Below, one piece after another: positions 14,221 through 24,378 of a DNA stretch of 64,000 bases. The DNA is from Enoplolaimus lenunculus. Lineage: Eukaryota; Nematoda; Enoplea; Enoplida; Thoracostomopsidae. The DNA is taken from contig JASANG010000110.1 of assembly GCA_030248215.1 (NCBI GenBank), forward strand, positions 124,001 through 188,000, read 5' to 3'. The notes beneath the pieces were generated by a model. It was given only the letters and a program-made list of their open reading frames with translations. It made no database searches and was not told where the DNA came from. Each line of letters opens with the position of its first letter. Position 1 is the stretch's first letter. The position numbers were made by a program, and so were the translations under genes.

Positions 14221-14481
14221 TTACTGCATTTCTTTATAAATTTCATTATCCGTGGACGTCGCCGAAAGATTGGTTTGGGTGTGCGTATCGTGAGAATTTT
14301 GTGCAAAATCGGTAAGCGAAAACCGTGTGACATAATTCAGCAGTATTTTGTGCTCTGTATACACCTCATTCTGCACAAAATTGCTAAAGGAATGCATGAC
14401 GGCGCAGTTGAACCACTGCCGGCAAATATGTCTAATCTCGTCCACAGAATAGTTTGCGTTCATAGCCGCAAAAATGACCAT
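14221..14481 (-). CDS. Unrecognised short open frame, possible exon
   Basis: Open from ATG 14481 to TAA, 86 codons, GC-richer than the flanks, ending at a good donor-like sequence (ATGCA|GTAAGG). It reads ANYSVDEIRHICRQWFNCAV, then SNFVQNEVYTEHKILLNYV and a Thr/Ser/Asn-rich end. The composition is protein-like, but no partner exon was found and the complementary strand is also open. No family recognised; it may be an isolated relic. Confidence 0.25.
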   Translation of the reverse strand: MVIFAAMNANYSVDEIRHICRQWFNCAVMHSFSNFVQNEVYTEHKILLNYVTRFSLTDFAQNSHDTHTQTNLSATSTDNEIYKEMQ

Positions 14482-14692
14482 AGAGAATTATCAAGTGCTT
14501 CAATAAACTGATTGATATCTCGGGCGCTTTTTGCAGTTGGGGGTGCATCTGCATTGGTACAATTTGTTTTTGTAATATTTTCACAACTTATCATTAACAA
14601 TACGTTGCCGATTATTAATGTGTAAATAATGGTAAAAACAAATGGAGTGATTTAGTAAATAAACCTGTCTGTATTTAACTTAGATTTTACAC

Positions 14693-15054
14693 CAGGGTGC
14701 TGCCGGAGGTGAAAAATATCGGAGCCGGAGCCGGAAGTCAACGAAACTTGCCGGAGCCGGAGGTGAGGCGAAATTAGGTTAGTAAAAATGATAGTTAATT
14801 AGTTAATTTTATCCAATATCTGCAATATGTGGTTTAGTCGATTGGTTTTACGCTAATTCTCTGGGCAATTTCGGAAATTCTTTCATGAAAATTGTGACAA
14901 AAGTAGAACGAAACGCGCTAAACAGATAAATTTTGCAAAATTAGGCAAAATTTTACTACCGATATTGCCGGAACCTCCGGCAAAAATTCTACCGGAGCCG
15001 GAGGCCGATTTTCTGCCGAGCCGGAGCCAGAGGCAGACCTCCGGTTGCACCCTG
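14693..15054. mobile_element. hAT-like non-autonomous element (family C) with 8-bp target duplication
   Basis: The ends are CAGGGTGCTGCCGGAGGTG and CCTCCGGTTGCACCCTG, inverted to each other. The element is flanked by a perfect 8-bp direct repeat TTTTACAC (14685-14692 and 15055-15062). Terminal CAG...CTG and an 8-bp duplication are hallmarks of hAT elements. The interior is rich in GGAGCCGGAG. There is no transposase. Related copies: 31634-31985 (decayed), 43935-44285, 60374-60770, 61640-61712 (end). Confidence 0.88.
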
Positions 15055-15062
15055 TTTTACAC

Positions 15063-17759
15063 CGTGCATTGAGACAAAGATGTATTCATTGTACCGGCAA
15101 ATTAAAGTCAAAATAACCTACTACACCCTTACTGAAAATAAACAAATCCATCACAAATATATCAGTATGAACTTGTACAAAACGTAACAGTTTTATATCT
15201 CAGAGATTTGCAAGCTTGGCTGAAAGATGCTCCAAGTGTGCAATTTCGAGCCAAGCAATGCGAGATGAGATTTGCTCAAGAGGGTATTGTTTAAAGCACA
15301 AAGTTTTAAGCTGTACGCAATTGCAAAAACGTACTCGTTGTTGCACGACTTTAGCACAAAGTACAATGCCCAAAAGCTTATGTGTTAAACAATGATCCAA
15401 GTACGCAATTTCAGTCAAGCTACCTAAAGCAAGACAAGAATTGCTCACGTGCACCATCGTCGCTGAGTGCGAGTGAATGTGTCAATCGCAAAATAAACCG
15501 TGCAGTAACTACTGTCTTGTAAGACGGCTTTTGCCACTGTACCGCTGGTAGTAGCCTATTTTGAGATGTTTGTTTCATTTGAGTTATTCACAATAACAAT
15601 TCTTCAAACACCGTTGATATCTTTGATAGCTTGTTAATTAGCATTATCTAGTAAATAGCCAGTTTTGCTGCTGTATTTTAGTTTTGTTGAAAAAAGCTAA
15701 GTTAGTTTCAAACTTTTTCAAATTTTCAAACCTCAGTATGTAGAATTTATAAAAATTTATAACGCTTGCATGGCCGTTGTAGCACCGCGTTTAACTTATG
15801 AGCCGTTGTACAAATTTATGCAAGCTCGTAGCCAGTTCACCTTGCTTGACTTAATGTGGGATTCACGTTATACTTGGGCAGGCGGGTCACGGCTTGTCCC
15901 ATGGTAATTCGACGTCAGCGTTAAATTTCGGGCTGTCATATCGGGCCAACACAAAAACTCTCGAATGATATACGACATTATAGCTTACAGACCACCGCTC
16001 TGAAATGTTCAATAAGTACAAGAGTCGGTATGTTACGTGATACTGTGAGACATTTATGCGAATATTATATGTTACAAAATCACACGAATGTTAGGATATT
16101 CAGCGGGACACAGCAATCTTCTCGTGTGTGCAAATGAATAGAAAATCGGACAACAGAAGCAGATGTGCTTGAACATACCAAATATAAACTGGCACATTCG
16201 TTTCCGACACAAAATCGCAAAGAACTACAGCGTCATAATTAAAAATTCAAATTTCAAATTCTAGTATAATGTAGTATTCAGAAGGACCAGTTGGTTTGTT
16301 ACCTCAAGTACGTGGACAATTGAAAACATATTATATTATGACATTTACAGACAATATATCGCATAACGAAATGATACTCATATATACTGAAGAACAAAAG
16401 GTGACCTAAGTATGGAGTTTAGAAGCAGACAAAATGTTACCCAGTAGTCTAATGGGGATAAAACATGTGCCTACAACGTGAACACCGCATAAGCAAGGTT
16501 AAAAATTTCTAGGGGCCCTAAAATTTTTCAGGGACACTAAGGCCCTTGACCCCTTTTGGCTACGGGCCTGAACGTATATATGTAATGCTGTTTTTAGTTA
16601 CATATGGCAAATGTCTTTTAGATATTGAAAACCAATTACGCAAGAAATTTGACATAAGGTTTAATAATTAAAATGATGCTTGCTTAAATAAAAATAACCA
16701 AGTAAAGAGCTTAAACATAAAAGAGCTTCAGCTAAAGCCTAACTTGAAGCACCATATGCAGTTGACACTTGACAAATAGACTACGTTATAAAATAGTTAG
16801 CAGTGTTTAGTTTCGCTATCGCCTGTAAGCATTCTAATAGTTTTCTTTCGTATTTTAATTGAAAACAGTCGTCGCACACGTGTCATGCGTATTTTCACGT
16901 TCGTACGTATTGAACGAATTAACAAATATTTTGATGCTTGAACCTAAAACGTTACACTAAGCCTTATCTGTAGCCTTCTGAATCAAAGCCATTCCAAAAC
17001 AAACACAAACTGCCCACGATTTTGTTGGAGAATTGATCTGTTCAAGGGCGATTTCAAACTTTAAGCCGCTGACGCAAAATTGCTCAATTCAATTAGACAA
17101 ATAAAAAGAACCGTTTAAAAGCTAGTGAACTTTCTAAAAAGTATAGGGAAGAGATTCGAAGTTTTAAAATTTGCATTGTATGCAGACGTATATGTTTGTC
17201 TTAATATACGTAATGCGCCGTTCAAAATAATTTTGTCACTGGTGCCACAAGATCTATTATAGCCCCTGGCTATTACGAGGTCATTTGCAAAACGAGCTCG
17301 TATTAGCCCTGGGCTATAAGAGATTTATCTTATAGCCCAGGACTATCAGATGCAAGCGTTTTCCTCAAAGCTCGTGATAGCCTTGGGATGTCACAAAATT
17401 TTACCTCACATTTATATTCACAACACACATTACGTCTGTGTGATATGAAATTGTATTGCGAATGACGTATAATTCAAATGACAGTAGATTGAAGAAAAAT
17501 TAATCAGAGAACTCAAGGCTTGATCGGTTAGTGGTAATTCCAGGCTGTTGTTTGATTATTGAAAACTTCACTTATGCAAGTTTTAAATTTCAGTACGGTT
17601 TTTCTTTGTTGAGTAGTTGTGTTCGCTAACTGTAAACAGCGAACGGTAAATAACGTGAAACAGTCTTTTATGTCACTACTTTATCAACAGACGAAATTTC
17701 AGAAAACATTTCGTAAACAAACGCTCATCGACCCAACAACAAACAATAATTCCTAAATT
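15063..17759. other. Gene-free region downstream of receptor A
   Basis: No convincing exon. A minus open frame at 15457-15200 shows an imperfect internal repeat (CAATTTCGAGCCAAGC / CAATTTCAGTCAAGC) and looks non-coding. At 17255-17400 the words TAGCCC(T/A)GGCTAT and their inverses recur, forming a short palindromic repeat. The remainder shows nothing. Confidence 0.5.
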
Positions 17760-20700
17760 TCAGCCAATTTTTTCAGCAATCAAATCGTCTGTTTGCAACA
17801 CAGTAACGATAGTTGTTTTAATTGACGCCTTTTTATAACCCCGAATACGCTCCGTACCAAACGTCACAAATGCTACAAGTGTAATAAGTACGCACAGAGT
17901 GAAAATTCCAATGAAGTTTTTGACGCTTAGTGGATCCCCTTTGCTGCGTTTCATACCACTGCCTGGACAATATATGGTCGATTGTGAAATTTGCTGTTCA
18001 GTCTGTTAAAAGATAATAAAGCGGAATAAAATATATTTATAATATCATGAGGTGAAAATATGCTTCAAAAACGATGTCATATAGTCGAAGAGATACTGAA
18101 TTACTCAGCCATTCTTAGAAACATTCCTTTGTTTTCTGGAAAAGTTTTGGCGTTGGTTGTAAAGCGTGGCAAAATCGTCGTATAAGCTTCAACTGAAATT
18201 ATTCCGATATTCATTAAAATATTGACGAGCTTATGTATTAACCACTTCTGACATCGATTAAACTGTGAACACTTTGGCCAATCTGCATATGTAAATGAAT
18301 ACACTGTGCGCATGAGCAAATCAAACAGTTTCATTTACAACAATTAAGAACTATAAAATGTCAATGCAAACATATGGTAATTTGAAAATTTACACTGTTG
18401 AAAACCTATTCCCAACTTAAAAATGTCGGGGAGTGAATTATTGTTCGTAAACTTACATATTTTTCAGCTTTTTGATTCACCATCGACACCATTGTTTTCA
18501 GCGCTTCGCTTATTGGCTTCACAAACGGACTGCGTTTAGTGAATATAAACGCAACATCAATTGCATGGCTGGATATCTGATCGATCACAAACGCCAAGTC
18601 GCATCGTCTTGTAAGCTTGTGATGGGCTGAAATATATAAGCCAGCTAAAGCAAAATACAGTCAAATTCATATTTCACTCTTGTGTTTTGTGTTTAAATAT
18701 TAATTAAAGTGTTCACAGCGGGGAACTTGTTTGGATTCCTCACATTGAAGTATTCACATTTTATAGGACGCAGACGTTTCCCGCAATACTATTTTTTCTT
18801 AAACCTAAGCCTAATCTTAAGCCTAAGTCTCAGTCTATTGTCATAAAGACATTAAGGGGGTTACGTTTTGTCGGGGAAAAGTACAACCAGTACTATAATT
18901 GCTATTGCGAAATCAAAGAATGTGGCCGGATTATAAATGCAAGTTATTTGAGTCTGAGACCAACTGTTTAGTTTCTGAATATCAAGTGAAAATTGTGACA
19001 TTTATTTATTTTCTGTTTGACAACGTTCCAAATTTTTAAAAGACATGATTACCTGAATAAGAGGGGGAGTGATATTATATATTTGTCCTCTTCAGACGGC
19101 ACCCCATGTTATTTGGTTACGGACTGCTATTTTTTTAATTCGCCTTTTGTTACTGATATATCCTGTATTACAACTATCCATTGAATTAGACGTTTAATAC
19201 AGACTCCTATTGATTGGTACTCAAAGTGGAGGCTCGGAAAGTCTCAAAGTGCTTTTCCAGTAGTTTACGACGGCATGCTTACAGTGCAAAAAATCTCGAC
19301 CACGATAAGCTAGGTTTGGAATGTTTTTGATCGCATTCAATGCATCGTTAATCGTAACAGCGAAGAAATTGATCGGACTCTGCAATCCTAGTGATTATTC
19401 TAAAGTCGTCAGTACAAGTGTTTTTCTCTCGCCTCATCGCCTAATCGCGGGGGCTACCGACCAAAATCAATTTAAAAGTTTGTCAAAAAGCCTTTTTCTC
19501 GTCACACAAATAATTTGGCAAAAAGGCATGCTTACAATGCAAAAAATCCTGGCCTGGATATACAAGTTTCGGATCATCTTCAATCGCATTCAGCACATCG
19601 TCCACCGTAGGAACTTCAACAATTGGATGCTTTTTCAACGCGTGACGCAACGCAACCATGTGCGACAAATTTGAATTGACAAGCGAGTCACGGTAGTACG
19701 TGTTGCCACCTTGAGCGTCGAAAATTAACCTAAACCGATCGTTTTCAATCCCGGTCGCCAAATCGAATGAAGACTTCAAAGAGTTACGCCGCGACGTACT
19801 ACTGCTATACTGAGTATCTTGATTCATTTGGCGTACAAGAAGGCCTTTGAAAGTGCCAACAGCGACAAATACAAACATTCCCATAAACGCGAGAAATATG
19901 TCACCGGATACGGTACCCAGCGTATCCGGGCCGCAAAATTGATCGAGAATCATCGTGATGGGAGTCCAACACGCCTGAAATGTTAGCATTGAAATTTCAA
20001 TGGCAAGAGGTACGGGCTCCCCAGCCAACAAAGGGTCTTACCCTAGCAGGAGATGCCTTGGATGACACAAGCCGATATTAGAGCCGATAAATATCAATTA
20101 ACCCTAATTGTAGTGGATAAATGACTCCAGGACCAAATAATTTGAGTTCCAAACTTTAAAGTGTACTTAAATTGTATAAGTACATTCCTAAGTATAACCT
20201 TGTATTAGCGCTCAAGCTATTGACACAAGACAAATAAGTGTTTAATTCAACGGATAATTGCCGAACCGGATATATATCAGTAACGAAGGGCGGCGGAGCG
20301 TGGGTTAAAAATAAATAGTAGTCTGTAACCGAATAACAAACGGGGTACCCTCTGGAGAGGCCAAATAAATATCAGTCCTCCCCTTTTATTCGAGTCACTA
20401 CAGTAAAGAGTTATAGCAAGGAATATTGTGCGGTTCAAGACGCAATAGCCACTGTACACACCTACACGTGCATGTCAACTTGAAATCCGTCGCGTACTGA
20501 AGTAATTGCAACTGCAAACTTTTGAAATGTTGATTACTAACCTTTGAAACATTACTCTCGCTTTGGTCTTCGCCACTTTCCGCGTCTTCGGAAAATTCAC
20601 CGCCTGCCGGAGCAATAACTTTTGAAACGCGTAACAGACACAGTAAAACGATTATAATGATGACCATGGAAACAACAAATGCTGCCCAAACAAATGCCGG

Positions 20701-21946
20701 AGTCGAGGTATAGATGAGCTCGTGAGCGCTTGGATCATCTTTCGGAAACGCCACCGTTTTGTGTACAATGAATCCTGACTAAAATTCAGCACAGTAGAGT
20801 CGCCGTAATTTTGGTGAAAACTATTCGAGAGGTTGAAAAATTGTTTAAAATACATATTTTTTAGTTGCAAGAGGCAACACTTGTGTCATAAGTTGGAAAT
20901 TTTAAGCACCGTAAATATCGACAATTGCGGTTCCACCTATCTCCCCTTACACCAGTTCTATCTACTGAAACTTTTAGAACGAAAACGGTACGTCTGAGTG
21001 TAAGCATATTCCTAAGCCTATGCCTAAGCCTAAGCGAAAGCGAAACGATTAGTCTAAATCTTAAGTTTACTCTATTGGAGTCCCATGAGTAAACATTCCG
21101 CCTATGATCCTTAGATAGGGCACGAGTTCAATAGCACGAGTTCTACACGAGTGCACCACTAGACTACTTGAGTTGCGTGTACAGCAAGACTGCGATGTCT
21201 AAGTGCACTACACGTTTAAAGCAGCGCTTAGCGGGCGCATTTGGATATCAGAAGGGCAATAAGTCGTGCTACAACTGACTTGTTCAACGGTCCCAGAACA
21301 GACAATGTTTGGTTTCTTGAATAAATTAACAACCCCGCTTCGTAGCCAAAGGAGCAACAAGGGTCAGGGTGCTTTGACCTCCTAAAATTTTGATCCGCCC
21401 TAGAAAAGGTTAAAATCCACTAGTTTGATTTGGGGCTCCTGCATGCCCCTTCTGAATGTTGCTTTATCACTCCTCTCTTGAAACTCGAGCGGGCCGTTTG
21501 TTCTCCACATTTTGAACACAACGTGTAGCCTCAAGTGTGCCCCAACTCACCGCAGTAGCAGTGTACGGAATCGGAAACGAATAATCAAAATAGTGCGTCC
21601 GCTGTTCAGTAATCTTGAACCAAGTTGCGAATGTGTCCACAACGCCATTTTGGATTAATCCTAAACCCCCTGAGTAGAGATGAGTTTCGGGATCGAACGA
21701 ACCCCAATCACCAAGCGTGACGTTGAATGGCATTGCGCTGATATTCCATATACGAAAAATTGTTAATAACACTTCAATATCGAGACCTGGCAGGGCACAA
21801 GTCGTCTTTGCTGCGGTTTGGTTAACGAAACAATCGTTAATATAAGGTGGATAAGATTTAACCGCATAAATTAGAGGGTGGTCAGTTGACGGACGTGAAT
21901 ACTTTGATATTACCATGATGCCGGTATATTTGAAATTTTTTGTAAA
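17760..21946 (-). CDS. Receptor A: divergent ionotropic glutamate receptor-like (PBP/ligand-gated channel), 5' end missing
   Basis: Membrane receptor of the ionotropic glutamate receptor / solute-binding-protein-3 superfamily, probably a ligand-gated cation channel. Exons with matching phases: 21946-21551, 20778-20542, 19974-19536, 18626-18457, 18002-17760 (about 494 residues). Exon 1 is lobe S1 (LIYAVKSYPPY, then GLIQNGVVDTFATWF, then YFDYSFPIPYT). Exon 2 holds TM1 (FVWAAFVVSMVIIIIVLLCL) and an acidic Ser/Glu/Asp loop. Exon 3 starts at the pore (ACWTPITMILDQFC), continues through TM3 to GTFKGLLVRQM where classical channels have SYTANLAAFLT, and enters S2 (VYPGQDF). Exon 4 is S2. Exon 5 holds the last TM (NFIGIFTLCVLITLVAF) and a short tail. 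The splice sites are GT-AG. Exon 1 is open upstream to a CAG acceptor, so a signal-peptide exon is missing. The ligand is unknown. A TA-flanked repeat sits in intron 2. The class is fairly sure; the ion-channel function is inferred. Confidence 0.82.
18780..18880. repeat. Family B fragment
   Basis: CCTAAGCCTAATCTTAAGCCTAAG array followed by a degenerate tail; lies in the third intron of receptor A. Confidence 0.5.
19051..19236. repeat. Family A element, internally deleted
   Basis: Shares CTGAATAAGAGGGGGAGTGATAT, GGTTACGGACTGCTAT and GACTCCTATTGATTGG with the complete copy at 1460-1882. Lies in the third intron of receptor A. Confidence 0.7.
20076..20403. repeat. Family A element, reverse orientation
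   Basis: Ends CCCCTTTTATTCGAGTCACTACAG followed by TA; the other end is truncated. Inserted in the second intron of receptor A. Confidence 0.75.
20990..21110. repeat. Family B element
   Basis: CCTAAGCCTATGCCTAAGCC followed by AAATCTTAAGTTTACTCTAT and AGTCCCATGAGTAAACATTCC; lies in the first intron of receptor A. Confidence 0.6.
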
Positions 21947-22588
21947 CTGAAAAATTCAGTGACTATTTAACAGGCTGCCAAATTATAACAATTACTCTAG
22001 AAAAATGCTTTAATGGTAACTCGATCTTTCATTGAAACGTAAACGATATCAGTGACAATCAGGGGTGTAACCAGGATTTGATTTTGAATAAATTCAATGA
22101 ATGGTTTAGACAGTGCGCGTATTAATCCAGCGAAATTTTTTTATCCTTCAAAATTCAGCGAGTTTATTTTATAGGCGGTAAATGTAGTTTTTTTCTCGTC
22201 TCTCCAGAATGTTCGATAAGTCAAGTTCTAAGTATTGCGTCGGGAAATTTATTCAATTTGGCAAATTCATTTTTTTTTCAAATGCAGTTAAAGTTGAACA
22301 AAAAATAACTCACACAGATCCGAAAACATAGATAAAACCAACAAAAACGGCCTCAGAAACGGTTTTCTTACAATTGTAGAGACCTTCTAGTGTTACAGAA
22401 AACATGTTTATTTGTCATTGTTGCCTTTCAGAACACTTTTCCCTCTGTGAGTCTGCTTCCAGTTCTAAGCCTTATCGTAGTTCTTATTAGTATCCTGTTA
22501 CCGTAACATATTTTGTAGTGACGGTATTCATGGATGGATTACTGTGGCGCTAATTTGTTAAATATAAGATGCAAAGGCTCACCTTAGA

Positions 22589-22985
22589 CACTGTAAATTC
22601 CAGTCAGAGCCGGAGCAGCCACGCTCCATACCCCCCATTTAGGGGGGAACACCCTAACCGGTTGACACAATAACCGCTTAAGTTTTAAAACGCGTTTGGC
22701 TTCTCGATCGCTCCGCTCGTGAGTTTGAGGGCCCCCAGCTTGAAATTTGGGGGAGCCCCCACTCCTGCCTGCTCCGGCACTGATTCCAGTTAGTTGATTT
22801 TAACTAAGAATGAGTTGAATGCGCTCAAAAGCCTGAGCTCTGCATTAGATCGTTCCGAAAGCCGAATTAGTCTTTTATAGTTATTTCTGAGTTAATAACA
22901 GGAAACATCAACTTGCTCTCAGCTGATATAATTCTGGATTAGTTGATTAAAGTTGATTAATCAACTCATCAGATTTGTAAACATC
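22589..22985. repeat. Family D element interrupted by another element
   Basis: Starts CACTGTAAATTCC; GAGTTGATTAAGTTGATTAATCAACTC-like words near the end belong to the same family. The block is split by the insertion at 22605-22782. Confidence 0.65.
22605..22782. mobile_element. hAT-like MITE nested in family D, with perfect 8-bp target duplication
   Basis: The ends CAGAGCCGGAGCAGCC and GCCTGCTCCGGCACTG are inverted repeats. ATTCCAGT is duplicated exactly on both sides (22597-22604 and 22783-22790), and removing the insert restores CTGTAAATTCCAGTTAGTTG as in other family D copies. 178 bp, no coding capacity. Confidence 0.88.
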
Positions 22986-23539
22986 ATTTTTGCCTGTATA
23001 AAACATTTAGTATACGTGAATTATTTCATTAGCGTGACAAGAAATTAAAGATTGATGGCCCGGCACCAAAAAACTAATGGAATATTGGCTCTTAAAACAC
23101 AATTGACCAATCGTTAACCATTAAACTCAATTATGCATCTCCTCTACCGTAGAGTATTTGAATTTGGAAGGCGTGCCCTCCGTACCCATCTTTTCGGTCC
23201 ATTTTATGTTTAGTTGATAAATGAGTTTGCTAATTATACAATTTTTTCCTTTTTACGACAATGGACTGTGTTTTGAAAGTTAGGTTTAGACGAACACACA
23301 AACTCGCGAAGTCTGCAAAAATTACTAAAAGATAAATCTGCAGGTCGTTAATTCATTGGCGGGATAGCATTTTACACGTTTTTCGCTTAACGTTTAACGT
23401 AACGTTTAGTTTAAAGCTTTACTTTAATAATACTGATGACAGCAAAACAAAACGTGAGCCGTCACAACACAATTTGATTTGAATACTTAAAAGTAGGTGA
23501 GAACGAACTGAAAACAATCATAGAATTGTGGATTAAGGT

Positions 23540-23690
23540 ATAGAACAGCTCCGTAGCAGTAGTATTGGTGTATACCTAAGCTTAAGACTAGGCCTACGCC
23601 TATTAAGTGCAAGAATAAACTTATGCCTAAGCCAAGCCCAAGGGTAAGAATAAGCATAAGCAAAAAAGTACTCTAAAGCTATGCCGTTTG
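23540..23690. repeat. Family B element
   Basis: CCTAAGCTTAAGACTAGGCC and further CCTAAGCC-like words, then AAAAAAGTACTCTAAAGCT as in other members. Confidence 0.6.
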
Positions 23691-24378
23691 AAAATGCGAA
23701 AAGCGTTTAGTAGCGATTTATTTTTAACAAAATTCCTTATAAAATGACGATAAGGCCTGCAGATGCCAATATTAAATGTCAAATTTACCAAACACCAAAC
23801 AGCAGGGCACATTTGGACGGCATTTAACAGTTACCGTCTACAGCAAGCTCGTAATCAAAAATGACACAAGGAAGGGGGGGCACAATCCCTGTAGCAGTTT
23901 CAGTCCCACTTGTAAGCTCGTTAAACCGCATTCCCCTCGTAATTTTGCTTTGCTCGCGCTAGAAGGTTGAGCTGTCTATGAGCTTGGTCTGCGGATACTG
24001 ATAGATTATCACCTTTTTTGCTAGCTCTATTCAATAGTTTAGTTCTGCGCAGTAGATCCTTTATCACTGTTTTATTGTTCAATGCCTGGAAACAAATGTT
24101 CCCTTTGGGATTACGGGGACCAAAAATTAGTCAAGCTACCCGTTAATGAATTGCCTAATTTGACGTAGTGGATTTAGCGTTTGTTAAACAATAATAATTC
24201 GATCTCTTTGGGAAAGTTTTCTAAAGTTGCATAACATCTGTAGGCTGTTTAACATTTGTTAATTTTGCTTAATTAGGTTGTATGCAAAGCTTTGAACCGC
24301 ATAGTCTTCTAATATACCTCAATGTGAACAATGGTGCAAAAATGTAGTTATCCAGCACATTTAATTTTGAACGAAAAA

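Larger units (their letters stand above)
21947..24378. other. Region between receptors A and B
   Basis: 2.4 kb. It should contain the missing 5' exon and promoter of receptor A, but none is identifiable. Contents: family D with a nested hAT-like element (22589-22985), a family B element (23540-23690) and unique AT-rich sequence. Confidence 0.5.

Noticed and set aside
15200-15457. Minus frame with LTEIAYLDHCL / LEIAHLEHLS repeats resembling leucine-rich repeats
   Set aside because: The similarity follows from an imperfect DNA repeat; no splice sites and no LRR consensus spacing.
18101-18334. Minus frame with FNRCQKWLIHKLVNILMNIG as an extra exon of receptor A
   Set aside because: The exons on either side join directly in phase 0 and align with receptor B without it; its own end would be phase 2.
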